DNA from: Chloroflexota bacterium
GTDB taxonomy: Bacteria; Chloroflexota; Limnocylindria; Limnocylindrales; CSP1-4
Reading direction: 5' to 3'
Length of the DNA: 51,429 bases
NCBI GenBank assembly: GCA_016191345.1
Contig: JACPOU010000038.1
Coordinates: forward strand, 1 to 51,429
The translations under genes were made by a program, and so were the position numbers. This document shows positions 7,554-15,555 of the stretch, piece after piece (within the stretch, counting starts at the first letter, position 1; the number at the start of each line of letters is the position of its first letter). Below the pieces are notes generated by a model. The model ran no database searches, had not been told where the DNA came from, and was given only the letters and a program-made list of their open reading frames with translations.

Positions 7554-8819
7554 TTGGGCACCTACCGGGGCCGCGTCGTGGAAGACGAGCTGGACAGCCT
7601 GATGGCCGGCGTTGCTGCCATCGCGCTCGAAGGCCCGAAGGCGGTCGGCAAGACGGAGACGGCGTCGCGTCGGGCAACCACGATCTTCAGGCTCGACGAT
7701 GCTGCGCAGCACTCCATCGTCAGGGCGGACCCATCGCGACTCGTCGCGGGTCCACCGCCGACGTTGGTCGACGAGTGGCCGCGCTTCCCGAGCTCCTGGG
7801 AGCTGGTGAGACGAGCCGTCGACGCGGATCGGACCCCGGGCCGGTTCCTGCTGACCGGCTCGGCCGATCCGGACATCCCGGCCCTCCACTCGGGCGCAGG
7901 CCGCATCGTTTCTGTTCGGATGCGTCCGATGACCCTGGCCGAACGTGGGATCGGCATCCCGACGGTCAGCCTTGCGGCTCTTCTCGCCGGCGATGGGGAG
8001 ATCGGCGGCCGAACCGACATTCGGCTGGAGCAGTACGTCGACGAGATCCTGGCATCAGGATTCCCCGGCTTCCGTGGCCTGCCTGCCCGCGCGGTGCGGG
8101 CAGAGCTCGACGGTTACGTGGCGCGAATCATCCAGAAGGACTTCGCCCAGATGGGCCGACCCATTCGCCATGCCGCGGCCCTTCGCGCGTGGCTCACCGC
8201 GTACGCGGCTGCAACGTCTACCACGGCCGCAGCGGAGACGATCCGGACCGCGGCCGGTGAGGCTGGGCCGAGCCGACCGACCGTGACGCCCTATGACCAG
8301 ATCCTGCGCAACCTCTGGATCGTGGATCCGATCGCTCCGTGGTTCCCCGCGCGGAAGTCGCCACTGAGTCGACTCGTGGGCCGGGAGAAGCATCACCTTG
8401 CGGATCCGGGGCTGGCGGCGCGACTCCTGGGCGCCACGGCACCGGCACTCCTGGCCGGTCGCGAGGTCGGCCCGCCGATTCCGCGGACCGGAACCCTGCT
8501 GGGCAGCCTGTTCGAATCGCTGGCGGCCCTCTCGATTCGCGTCTTCGCCCAGTCAGCGGAGGGCAAGGTCTTCCACTATCGAACGAGGGCTGGTGAACGG
8601 GAGATCGACTTCATCATCGAAGGACCGGACCTGCGGGTGCTCCCGGTTGAGGTGAAGCTGGCGGAGGTCATCGAAGACCGCGACGTCCGTCACCTCAAGG
8701 CGCTGCGCGACGACCTGCCCGACGACGTCGTGGACATGGTCATCCTGACGACCGGAAGCGAGGCCTATCGTCGGAAGGACGGCGTGGCGGTCGTGCCGCT
8801 TGCCCTGCTGGGGCCCTGA
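7554..8819 (+). CDS. DUF4143 / AAA_14-type ATPase
   Basis: 421 residues. Residues 24-34 hold a P-loop (LEGPKAVGKT); LVDEWPR is a Walker B-like segment, and FLLTGSADP is the usual sensor-like strand of this family. The C-terminal half carries GTLLGSLFESL and a nuclease-like block (REIDFIIE, PVEVKL) resembling the PD-(D/E)XK-like C-terminus of DUF4143 proteins. The family is widespread, often single-gene and mobile; its cellular role is not established. The start is TTG with AGGGG upstream; a nearby ATG is in another frame. It is transcribed against the surrounding paa genes and splits the locus, as an inserted cargo gene would. Confidence 0.85.
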   Translation: MGTYRGRVVEDELDSLMAGVAAIALEGPKAVGKTETASRRATTIFRLDDAAQHSIVRADPSRLVAGPPPTLVDEWPRFPSSWELVRRAVDADRTPGRFLLTGSADPDIPALHSGAGRIVSVRMRPMTLAERGIGIPTVSLAALLAGDGEIGGRTDIRLEQYVDEILASGFPGFRGLPARAVRAELDGYVARIIQKDFAQMGRPIRHAAALRAWLTAYAAATSTTAAAETIRTAAGEAGPSRPTVTPYDQILRNLWIVDPIAPWFPARKSPLSRLVGREKHHLADPGLAARLLGATAPALLAGREVGPPIPRTGTLLGSLFESLAALSIRVFAQSAEGKVFHYRTRAGEREIDFIIEGPDLRVLPVEVKLAEVIEDRDVRHLKALRDDLPDDVVDMVILTTGSEAYRRKDGVAVVPLALLGP

Positions 8820-8860
8820 CCGGGCTTCCTTCCACCGGTCCAGGTCACGGTCCCGTAGGG

Positions 8861-8894
8861 GCGCGCCGGCGCGGCGGGCGCGCCGGCGCGGCGG
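8861..8894. repeat. 17-bp tandem duplication after paaG
   Basis: Two exact copies of GCGCGCCGGCGCGGCGG (8861-8877 and 8878-8894) lie just beyond the paaG stop codon, between two converging genes. Each contains a GC palindrome that could fold in RNA from either strand; there is no U-tract, so a standard terminator is not shown. Confidence 0.85.
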
Positions 8895-8900
8895 GCCGGC

Positions 8901-9683
8901 CTACTCCCCGGTGAAGGCCGGCGGCCGCTTCTCCGTGAACGCGGCGAGGCCCTCGGCGTGGTCCCGGCTGGATCCGGCGGCCTGCTGCGCCTCCGCCTCG
9001 GCCTCGAGGGCGGTCTCCAGGTCGCGGTCGAAGGCGGCGCCGAGGAGGCGCTTCGACATCGTCATCGCGGCCGGGGCACCCTCGGCAAGCCGGGCGGCGA
9101 TCGCGGCGGCCTCCACGGCGAGCGCGTCCGGGGCCACGACCCGCGACACGAGCCCGATCCGGAGCGCCTCCGCGGCGCTCACGGGATCGTTGAGCAGCGC
9201 GATCTCGGCGGCCCGCGCCGCGCCCACGAGCCGCGGCAGCGTCCACGTCGCGCCGCTGTCCGGCACGAGCCCGATCCGCCCGAAGGCGAGCACGAACGAC
9301 GCGGTCTCGGACGCGATCCGCAGGTCGCACGCAAAGGCGAGCGAGGCGCCGGCGCCGGCCGCGACGCCGTTGACCGCGGCGAGGACCGGCTGCGGCAGCG
9401 CCCGGAGCGCCTCGACGATCGGGTTGTAGCGGAGCCGGAGCTCCTGGCCGAGCGGCGGCGCGCCGGGCTCAAGCCGCTCCCGCAGGTCCTGGCCCGCGCA
9501 GAAGGCGCGACCCGCCCCGGTCAGCACGACCGCTCGGACGCCGCGATCGCCGGCGAGATGGCGGAGGACCTCGAGCAGGCGCTCCTTCATCGGGATCGTG
9601 AGGGCGTTGAGCGCCGCCGGCCGGTTCAGCGCGACCGTGGCGACCCAGCCCTCGACATCGAGGCGGACGTCCGGCTCGATCAC
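8901..9683 (-). CDS. paaG: 1,2-epoxyphenylacetyl-CoA isomerase (crotonase family)
   Basis: 260 residues of the enoyl-CoA hydratase/isomerase fold. PaaG converts the ring epoxide to oxepin-CoA. Seen here: the oxyanion-hole segment FCAGQDLRE, the VNGVAAGAGASLAFACDLRIAS block, and LVPDSGATWTLPRLVG, a stretch common in PaaG rather than in hydratases with the two-Glu catalytic pair. Length is typical. It overlaps the upstream DUF1444 gene by ATGA and ends the paaF operon. Substrate is inferred from context. Confidence 0.85.
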   Translation of the reverse strand: MIEPDVRLDVEGWVATVALNRPAALNALTIPMKERLLEVLRHLAGDRGVRAVVLTGAGRAFCAGQDLRERLEPGAPPLGQELRLRYNPIVEALRALPQPVLAAVNGVAAGAGASLAFACDLRIASETASFVLAFGRIGLVPDSGATWTLPRLVGAARAAEIALLNDPVSAAEALRIGLVSRVVAPDALAVEAAAIAARLAEGAPAAMTMSKRLLGAAFDRDLETALEAEAEAQQAAGSSRDHAEGLAAFTEKRPPAFTGE

Positions 9684-10327
9684 GGCGCGAACGGCACGAG
9701 CTCGCCGTCGACGAGCTCGAACACCCGATGGTCGAGCGGCTGGTCCGTCCCGTCGTGGTGATCGCGGACGAACAGGGCGAAGAGCGCTCCGAACTCCTCG
9801 TCGTCGCCCTGGAGGCAGCCGGCGAGGAGCAGGTCCCGCTCCGGGACGGCCACGAGGACCCGGCCCTCGCCGCCGAGCTCGGCCGCGAGGTGGGCGCGAA
9901 CCTCGGGCAGCAGCACCCGGACCGCGTCGCCGCCGTCACCGGACGCCGAGGCGAGGAGCCGCCGCCGGCCCTCGACCTCGTCCGTCCACGGCGCGGTCGC
10001 GGACCAGCCGGCCAGGTTGGCCATCGCCGCGGCGCGGACTTCGGCCGGCGTGGCGCCCCAGGCGAGCATGTGGTCGGCGTTCACGAGGACGTCGAACGCG
10101 CCGGCCCGCAGCACGTACGCGATCGCGAGCCCGCCGGGGCCCTCGTCCATGACGGGGCTGGCGTGCGACTTCATGCCCTCGGCGGCGAGGCGATCCGGGT
10201 CCAGGCTCTCGAGGGCGATCCCCGAGCTGCCGACCGGCCGGAGGATCGGCAGGAGCACCGCGGCTGCCGCGAGCCAGTCCTGCTCCGGCGCGAACGAGAC
10301 GGCCGCGGGGTCGCGCTCGTCGGTCAT
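9680..10327 (-). CDS. DUF1444 / YtpQ-like protein of unknown function
   Basis: 215 residues. Features resembling the YtpQ (DUF1444) family are DVLVNADHMLAWGATPAEV, AAMANL, the VLVAVPERDLLLA strand and a final acidic region. The family has no assigned biochemical role. The start ATG overlaps the paaF stop (ATGA) and its stop overlaps the paaG start (ATGA), so it is embedded between two pathway enzymes. I do not infer a catalytic role; the family match is by eye and moderately secure. Confidence 0.75.
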   Translation of the reverse strand: MTDERDPAAVSFAPEQDWLAAAAVLLPILRPVGSSGIALESLDPDRLAAEGMKSHASPVMDEGPGGLAIAYVLRAGAFDVLVNADHMLAWGATPAEVRAAAMANLAGWSATAPWTDEVEGRRRLLASASGDGGDAVRVLLPEVRAHLAAELGGEGRVLVAVPERDLLLAGCLQGDDEEFGALFALFVRDHHDGTDQPLDHRVFELVDGELVPFAP

Positions 10328-11145
10328 CGGCCGGTCCACGCCGGAGGGCGCTTCTCGATGAAGGCGGCCATGCCCTCGCGCCGGTCCTCGGTCGAGAAGA
10401 GGAGGTAGAAGAGGCGGCGCTCGTGCTCCAGGCCGGCCTCGAGCGGCAGCTCCTCGGCCCGGTTCACGGCCTCCTTCGCCGCCATGACCGCGAGCGGCGG
10501 CATGGCCGCGATCTCCGCCCCGAGCCGCAGGGCGTCCGGCACGACCTCCGCATCCGGCACCACCCGGGTCACGAGCCCGTGGGCCTCCGCCTCGCGAGCC
10601 CCGATCGAGCGGCCGGTCAGGACGAGCTCCATCGCCTTCGCCTTGCCGATCGCCCGGGTCAGGCGCTGCGTGCCGCCGGCCCCGGGCATGACCCCGAGGC
10701 GGATCTCCGGCTGGCCGAACTGGGCGGATTCGCCGGCGACGATGAGGTCGCAGGTCATCGCCAGCTCGCAGCCGCCACCGAGGGCGAAGCCGCGGACCGC
10801 GGCGATGAGCGGCGTCCGGATCCGCTTGATCCGCTCCCAGCGGTGGAACTCGTTGCCGGCGAGGAGGCTGGTCGGCGTCTGCGCCGCGAGCTCGCGGATG
10901 TCGGCACCGGCGGCGAAGGCCCGCTCCCCTGCCCCGGTGATGACGATCGCCCGGCACGCGGCATCGGCGTCGAGCGCCTCGAGCGCGTCGGTGAGCTCGG
11001 CGATCAGCGTGAAGTCCAGGGCGTTGAGGACCCTGGGCCGGTCGAGCGTCACGAGAGCCACGCCGTCGAGCGGGCCGTCCGTGCCCGGCGCGGGCAGGGC
11101 CACCTGGATGGACGGCGGGCGCGGGCTGGGATCGGCGTCGGTCAC
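10324..11145 (-). CDS. paaF: 2,3-dehydroadipyl-CoA hydratase (enoyl-CoA hydratase)
   Basis: 273 residues of the crotonase fold: AFAAGADIRELA oxyanion segment, VRGFALGGGCELAMTCDLIVA with the first catalytic Glu, and QPEIRLGVMPGAGGTQRLTRAIG with the second. The paired Glu residues favour true hydratase activity, in contrast to paaG. About 25 N-terminal residues precede the core if translation begins at the GTG (preceded by AGGA at good spacing). A gap of 113 bases separates it from the EthD gene. Coupled downstream to the DUF1444 gene by ATGA. Confidence 0.86.
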   Translation of the reverse strand: MTDADPSPRPPSIQVALPAPGTDGPLDGVALVTLDRPRVLNALDFTLIAELTDALEALDADAACRAIVITGAGERAFAAGADIRELAAQTPTSLLAGNEFHRWERIKRIRTPLIAAVRGFALGGGCELAMTCDLIVAGESAQFGQPEIRLGVMPGAGGTQRLTRAIGKAKAMELVLTGRSIGAREAEAHGLVTRVVPDAEVVPDALRLGAEIAAMPPLAVMAAKEAVNRAEELPLEAGLEHERRLFYLLFSTEDRREGMAAFIEKRPPAWTGR

Positions 11146-11223
11146 GAGGGTCCTCCGTGCGTCGCTCGCAGTATCCACCCCGCCACGGCGCGCGGCGAGG
11201 GCTCGCGGCTGGAGATCGGGGGG

Positions 11224-11285
11224 CCGGTCAGCCCCCGGCGAGCAGATCCGGGGGCCGCTCAGGCCCCGGCGAGCAGGTCCGGCGC
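11224..11285. repeat. 31-bp duplication containing the EthD-gene stop codon
   Basis: Positions 11255-11285, the end of the EthD-like coding region including its TGA, are repeated with a few differences at 11224-11254 immediately downstream, including a second TGA. The rest of the 113-base gap to paaF shows nothing further. Confidence 0.85.
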
Positions 11286-11591
11286 GTCCTCGACGACGAG
11301 GAACGTGGCGAGGCCGGGAGCGATGGATCGGAGGACCTTTCCTGCGGCCCGCATCGCGTCCGAGGCGAGGCCCGCGTCGAGCGCCTCCCGGTCGTCGAAG
11401 TCCATCGCCGCGGCCAGGACGAGGTCGGTGTCGGAGCCGAGCGCCTCGGCGACCCGCCAGACTCGCGTCGCCCGAAGCCCGGGGGTGCCGGCCACGAGCG
11501 GCAGGTGCTCGTCGCGATATCGCTGCTCGAACGTGTCCAACGCGGGCGTCCCGCCGTCGGGGCGGCGGTAGAGGACCAGGAGCGTCGTCAT
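11259..11591 (-). CDS. EthD-like small protein
   Basis: 110 residues of ferredoxin-like alpha/beta type: TTLLVLYRRPDGG at the start, then YRDEHLPLVAGTPGLRATRVWRV is typical of EthD/dimeric barrel proteins. EthD proteins accompany degradative oxygenase genes; catalysis is rarely shown. ATG overlaps the stop of the upstream hydrolase by ATGA. Likely a small accessory or isomerase-like protein of the same operon. Confidence 0.8.
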   Translation of the reverse strand: MTTLLVLYRRPDGGTPALDTFEQRYRDEHLPLVAGTPGLRATRVWRVAEALGSDTDLVLAAAMDFDDREALDAGLASDAMRAAGKVLRSIAPGLATFLVVEDAPDLLAGA

Positions 11592-12484
11592 GCGGAGCCT
11601 CCTTCGGGCGTGTGGGCGTCCAGCCAGCGGGCGTCGGTGTCCTCGACCGCGGGGACGTCCGCGGCATCGGGGTGGGTCAGCGCGCCCGGGTCAGCCGGTT
11701 CCACCGAGGCGGCCCGCCTGGCGGCCGCGGCCTCCGTCGAGCGGTAGAAGCCCGCGATCGCCTCGTTGAAGAGGCCCGGCTTCCGGACCATGACCTCGTG
11801 GCCGCAGTCCGGGGCGACGAACAGCCGCCCGCCCGGGATCTGGCGGGACAGGCCCCAGGCGTGGTCCACCGGCACGAACGGGTCGCGATCACCGCAGACG
11901 ACCAGCGTCGGGGCGTCGATCCGGTGGAGCTCCCGCGGGCCGAGCAGCGGCTGGACGTCGATGTCCGCCGCGATGGCCGGCATGAGGCGCTGCCACGCCC
12001 CGGCCCCCTGGCCCTCATCGTGGCGGCGCGACAGCTCCGCCGCCCATTTCGGGTCCGTGGCCAGGATCTTCGGCGGATCGGCGAGGCGGCGCATGACGCT
12101 CGCCCGCGGCTCCCGACTCGTCGTGATCCCGATGACGACGAGCGTCCGGATCCGGGCGGGCTGGCGGCTCGCGAACTGGAGGGCGGTCATGGCGCCCATC
12201 GAGAAGCCGACGAGGTGGAACGTCGGGATCCCGAGCGCGTCGACGAACGCCTCGAGGTCGTCCACGAGCCAGTCGTAGCGGAACCCGTCGTCGGGATTCC
12301 AGCGCGTCCGGCCGTGGCCGCGGGCATCGGGAAGGTGGACGAGGAAGGCCCGACTGAAGAGCGGCAACTGGGCGGCGAAGTCCTCCCGCCCGATCGATGT
12401 GGCGCCGTGGAGGATGACGACGGGCGGCCCGGCGCCCATGAGGTCGTAGCCGATGTCGAGGCCGTTGGCCCGGATCGCCGGCAT
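11588..12484 (-). CDS. Alpha/beta-fold hydrolase
   Basis: 298 residues. Classical features: HGATSIGRED oxyanion strand, nucleophile elbow GFSMGA (Ser), an acid in VVCGDRDPFVP and the catalytic His in CGHEV. A tail of about 50 Ala/Glu/Asp-rich residues follows the fold. The start ATG follows the flavin reductase stop by one base, with GGAGG upstream. Position next to paaF and a flavin reductase suggests hydrolysis of a ring-cleavage product, ester or thioester, but substrate cannot be read from sequence. Confidence 0.85.
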   Translation of the reverse strand: MPAIRANGLDIGYDLMGAGPPVVILHGATSIGREDFAAQLPLFSRAFLVHLPDARGHGRTRWNPDDGFRYDWLVDDLEAFVDALGIPTFHLVGFSMGAMTALQFASRQPARIRTLVVIGITTSREPRASVMRRLADPPKILATDPKWAAELSRRHDEGQGAGAWQRLMPAIAADIDVQPLLGPRELHRIDAPTLVVCGDRDPFVPVDHAWGLSRQIPGGRLFVAPDCGHEVMVRKPGLFNEAIAGFYRSTEAAAARRAASVEPADPGALTHPDAADVPAVEDTDARWLDAHTPEGGSA

Positions 12485-12485
12485 G

Positions 12486-13022
12486 TCAGGCCTCCGGCTT
12501 GCCTTCGACCGGCGCCTCGGCCGCCTGCTCGATCCGGAGGTAGCGGCGGCGGAAGTAGAGCAGCGGCCCGAGCGCGCCGGCCGCGTCGCCGGCGTCATCG
12601 AGGGAGTCCACCCGGCCGATGAACAGGTCGTGGTCGCCGGCCGAGAAGGTCTCCACGACCGTGCATTCGAGCGTCGCGATCGCGCCATCGAGGAGGGGCA
12701 GGCCCTTGGGGCCGGGGTGCCAGGCCGCGCCGCAGAAGTCCTCGCGGCCGGGCTTGACCTTCGCGTGGGCGAAGCAGTCGGAGAGTGCCTGCTGGCCCTC
12801 GCCGAGGACGTTGACCGCGTAGCGGCCGGACTCGCGGACGATCGGGGTGATGAACCGGGCGCGGTCCAGCGCGACCATGATGAGGGGCGGCGTCAGCGAA
12901 ACGGAGCTCAGGGCATTCACGGTGATCCCGGCGGGGCGGTCACCTTCGAAGGTCGTGACGACCGTCACGCCGGTGGCGAACCGCCCCATGACCTGCCGGA
13001 ACCGGCCGCTCTCGACGTCCAC
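12486..13022 (-). CDS. Flavin reductase-like protein (HpaC family)
   Basis: 178 residues of the FMN-binding split-barrel flavin reductase family: FRQVMGRFATGVTVVTT near the N-terminus, ITVNALSSVSLTPPLIMVAL in the flavin site, and a late FIGRVDSL strand. Such proteins supply reduced flavin to a partner monooxygenase, or bind flavin themselves. No partner oxygenase is next to it. It is not homologous to PaaE, although it lies in the same locus. The GTG start is 6 bases after a TAGACT box, so the operon probably begins with a leaderless message. Confidence 0.85.
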   Translation of the reverse strand: MDVESGRFRQVMGRFATGVTVVTTFEGDRPAGITVNALSSVSLTPPLIMVALDRARFITPIVRESGRYAVNVLGEGQQALSDCFAHAKVKPGREDFCGAAWHPGPKGLPLLDGAIATLECTVVETFSAGDHDLFIGRVDSLDDAGDAAGALGPLLYFRRRYLRIEQAAEAPVEGKPEA

Positions 13023-13028
13023 GCCCGG

Positions 13029-13034
13029 AGTCTA
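13029..13034 (-). promoter_or_regulatory. Candidate -10 box (TAGACT) for the flavin reductase operon
   Basis: TAGACT lies 6 bases upstream of the GTG start with no ribosome binding site between. No good -35 box is visible at 16-18 bases. Confidence 0.45.
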
Positions 13035-13140
13035 CGGGAGGCGCCCCGATCGGGAGCCGGGTGAGGAGGTTCCGGACCTCCGGGTTGGGCGGAGGGCATC
13101 GCGGCCGGCCTCGCTGCGCTCATCCCGGGGCCTCGACCCG

Positions 13141-13163
13141 CCGTGTGTCCGTGAGACACACGG
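13141..13163. promoter_or_regulatory. Perfect 9-bp inverted repeat in a divergent gap
   Basis: CCGTGTGTC (13141-13149) and GACACACGG (13155-13163) flank 5 bases. It lies between the divergent flavin reductase and LolA-like genes (13023-13355), a gap with no gene. It could be an operator or form an RNA hairpin; there is no U-tract. A second, weaker pair, CACACGAAT at 13166 and its complement near 13245, lies beside it. Confidence 0.5.
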
Positions 13164-13341
13164 TCCACACGAATGAGCACGGGCCAGGGTCGACTTCCTG
13201 CAGGTTCGGTGCGAAGTCGGGGGTGGGGCACGCTCGTTCATTCGATTCGTGTGTCTGGCAGTGACGCGGGCGCGGCGGCGCGGGTGGCACGCGGCGCGCG
13301 GCCGCCCCAGGGCAGTGCCGCGGGGCGAGTGGCGCCGGCGC

Positions 13342-13347
13342 TACAAT
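13342..13347 (+). promoter_or_regulatory. Candidate -10 box (TACAAT) for the LolA-like gene
   Basis: TACAAT ends 8 bases before the ATG at 13356 and no ribosome binding site intervenes, matching the leaderless pattern. Confidence 0.5.
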
Positions 13348-13355
13348 CCGCGGCG

Positions 13356-14129
13356 ATGTCCACCCGCCTCTGGGACCGCGCCGCGCTCGTGCCCGCCGAC
13401 CTCGACACGCGGGGGCCGGAGCTCGTCGCGCTGCCGGCTGGGCTGCCGTCGGTCGAGGACCTCTTCACGTTCATGCGCGACGCGGAGCACCGCTTCCGGA
13501 CGCTGAAGATGCGGATCGAGGAGACGACCTTCGGCGTCCGCGGCGAGCAGCAGGCCGCGATGGACGTGATGGTCGCCCACCCCGGGCACGCCCGGGTGAC
13601 ATCGACCGAGCCCGGCCGTGGCACGGCCGGCAACTTCGAGCTCTGGATCAGCGACGGGACGACCGTGCGGACCTACTCCGGCTCGCACCGCCTCGGCACC
13701 TCGCGCCCCATCCGGAATCGCCCCCGCGGCCTCGACGGCACCGTCCCCGGTACCTCCCGCGTCTACGAGCCGCTGACCGCGCTCCCGGCGGAGACCCTGC
13801 CCGAGCTCTTCATCCACCCCGCCGGCTACTGCCAGAACGTGCTCGCCACCGGCCGCTGCTGGATCAGCGGCACGGACCTCGTCGGCGGCCGCGAGGCGAT
13901 CGTCATCGAGTGCAGCCATCCCCGGAGCGTGGAGCGGGTCGCGGACCGGCCGGACTTCCACATCCGCGTCGCGGTCGATCGAGTGGAAGGAGTCATCCTC
14001 CGCCTGACGGAGCGGATCGGCGGTGACGTGACCCGCGACGCCGTGGTGACCGGCTTCGACCCGGACGTGGCCCTCCCACCCGGTGCCTTCGACTTCGAGT
14101 TTCCCGAGGGCACCGCGATCCTCTACTGA
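13356..14129 (+). CDS. Uncharacterised protein, possibly LolA/RseB-like beta fold
   Basis: 257 residues. The stretch FRTLKMRIEETTFGVRGEQQAAMDV, followed by alternating strands (ARVTSTEPGRG, FELWISDGTTVRTYSG) and later VIECSHPR and VAVDRVEGVILRLTE, resembles the open barrel of LolA/RseB-type proteins. There is no signal peptide or membrane segment, so an envelope role is not supported. Start chosen at the ATG after TACAAT; the open frame extends upstream but through the intergenic repeat region. It converges with the antiporter gene. Confidence 0.7.
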   Translation: MSTRLWDRAALVPADLDTRGPELVALPAGLPSVEDLFTFMRDAEHRFRTLKMRIEETTFGVRGEQQAAMDVMVAHPGHARVTSTEPGRGTAGNFELWISDGTTVRTYSGSHRLGTSRPIRNRPRGLDGTVPGTSRVYEPLTALPAETLPELFIHPAGYCQNVLATGRCWISGTDLVGGREAIVIECSHPRSVERVADRPDFHIRVAVDRVEGVILRLTERIGGDVTRDAVVTGFDPDVALPPGAFDFEFPEGTAILY

Positions 14130-14204
14130 GCGGCCGGCGCCGCGGGCCTCTACGGAGCGGCCGGCGCCGCGGGCCGCTACGGAGCGGCCGGAGCCGCGGG
14201 CCCG
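14124..14204. repeat. 27-bp tandem repeat, three units, at convergent gene ends
   Basis: Units start at 14124, 14151 and 14178 and share the core GAGCGGCCGGCGCCGCGGGC with small changes. The first unit includes the TGA of the upstream plus-strand gene, and the third the TAG of the antiporter gene on the minus strand. Each unit therefore carries CTAC, a potential minus-strand TAG. Confidence 0.9.
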
Positions 14205-15373
14205 ACGTCGGGCGCCGCGCCACTCCCCGGCGCGCCCCAGCGCCCACCGCCACGCATCCGGACGAGGACCGTCGAGCCCACGATCGTCACGATGACGGTC
14301 CCGAGCACCGCCGCGTACAGCTCCGTGCTCACGACCCGCAGGGCAACTCCCACCGAGGCCAGCACGAAGCTGAACTCCCCGACCTGGCCGAGCCCGATGC
14401 CGGTCTGGATCGGATCGCCCGGCAGGCCGCCCACCCGTGCCAGGGCCGCAACGACGGCCGACTTCGCGACGACGACGAGCCCGACGAGCAGCGCCAGCCA
14501 GGGCAGGCCCCGGGCGAGCGCCGCGGGGTCCATCAGGGAGCCGAGCAGGACGAAGAACAGGACGGCGAGGAGGTCGCGGAAGGGCAGCAGCCGCTTCCGG
14601 ACCTCGGTTGCCTCCGGGCCCTCCACGATGGCCAGCCCGGCAACGAACGCGGCGAGCGCCACCGGGATCCCGGCGAGGAGCGCCCCGAGGCCCGCCAGCG
14701 CGAGGCCCGCCGCGACCGACACGATCAGGAACAGGTCGTGCTCGCCCTCGATCTCGCGCAGCACGCGGGGCAGCGCGAAGGCGGAGAGGAGAGCCACGGC
14801 CGCGAACGCCACGCCGCCGGCCAGGGCCACGGGAAGCGGCCGGTCGCCCGCCCCGGCGATCGCGAGGAGCACGACGGCGACGGTCACGCCGGTCAGGTCC
14901 TGCAGGACGCTCCAGCCGAGCATCGCCTGTTCCGTGGCCCGATCCGTCGTCCGACGCCGGCTCCGCGTGATGTTGACGATGACGACGCTCGAGGACATCG
15001 CCACGCCGAGCGCGACGAGCGCGGCGCCCGTCGCCGGCACTCCCGCCAGCACCAGGGCACCGTACGCGACGCCGCCGGTGAGCAGGACCTGGAGCGGGGC
15101 GGCCCAGGTGATCGAGCCGTGCTCCCGGCGCAGCCGGCCGAGGTCGATCTCGATCCCGACCTCGAAGAGCAGCAGCACGACGCCGACATCGGCGAGGAAC
15201 GCGAGCTGGTGGCGGTCGGCCACGTAGCCCGGCGTGAACGGTGAGATGGCGAGGCCCACGGCGAGATAGCCGACGACCGCGGGCAGCGCCAGCGCCCGCG
15301 CCAGCCAGCCCGCGCCGGCTGCCAGCAGCAGCACGAGCCCGATGTCGAAGATGCCGGGGGCAGAAACCTCCAT
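14177..15373 (-). CDS. CPA2-family cation/proton antiporter (KefB/NapA type)
   Basis: 398 residues, predominantly hydrophobic, with about 12 predicted membrane segments. Family marks: PAVVGYLAVGLAISPF, LLLFEVGIEIDLGRL, and IGLGQVGEFSFVLASVG. No RCK/TrkA-N domain is attached. Likely exchanges Na+ or K+ for protons in the cytoplasmic membrane; ion choice is unknown. The start ATG (MEVSAPGIF) lies 6 bases from a TACCAT box, so leaderless. The last residues (GPAAPAAP) lie inside the 27-bp tandem repeat, suggesting that the C-terminus was altered by repeat growth. Confidence 0.88.
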   Translation of the reverse strand: MEVSAPGIFDIGLVLLLAAGAGWLARALALPAVVGYLAVGLAISPFTPGYVADRHQLAFLADVGVVLLLFEVGIEIDLGRLRREHGSITWAAPLQVLLTGGVAYGALVLAGVPATGAALVALGVAMSSSVVIVNITRSRRRTTDRATEQAMLGWSVLQDLTGVTVAVVLLAIAGAGDRPLPVALAGGVAFAAVALLSAFALPRVLREIEGEHDLFLIVSVAAGLALAGLGALLAGIPVALAAFVAGLAIVEGPEATEVRKRLLPFRDLLAVLFFVLLGSLMDPAALARGLPWLALLVGLVVVAKSAVVAALARVGGLPGDPIQTGIGLGQVGEFSFVLASVGVALRVVSTELYAAVLGTVIVTIVGSTVLVRMRGGGRWGAPGSGAAPDVGPAAPAAP

Positions 15374-15379
15374 CCGCCG

Positions 15380-15385
15380 ATGGTA
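15380..15385 (-). promoter_or_regulatory. Candidate -10 box (TACCAT) for the antiporter
   Basis: TACCAT is 6 bases upstream of the ATG at 15373, another instance of TANNNT-N6-start. Confidence 0.5.
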
Positions 15386-15402
15386 GCGGTGCGCGAAATG
15401 CC

Positions 15403-15535
15403 TTCCATCCGGCCGGATCGCGCGCGTATAGTCGCGCCACGTTCCACGCGCGAGGCGTCCCGGGCCGCCCAAGCCACCCGGGACGGCAGAGTCCGACCCG
15501 GAGGATGGGTCCAAGCCGGCGGGAGGCCGGCCGAC
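15403..15535 (+). promoter_or_regulatory. Promoter and structured leader of the permease gene
   Basis: TATAGT at 15427-15432 is a good -10 box; TTCCAT at 15403-15408 is a weak -35 with 18-base spacing. The leader of about 115 bases can form a strong hairpin (GTCCCGGG at 15457-15464 with CCCGGGAC at 15477-15484) and a second one around 15515-15531. A cis-regulatory RNA is possible; I match it to no known riboswitch class. Confidence 0.45.
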
Positions 15536-15555
15536 CCCATGCGAGGAGGTTCGCA

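Noticed and set aside
8861-8900. Intrinsic terminator after paaG
   Set aside because: Strong GC palindromes but no U-tract on either strand; recorded as a tandem repeat.
15433-15555. Permease leader as a guanidine, glycine or glutamine riboswitch
   Set aside because: Hairpins are present, but the conserved bases of those classes are not found.
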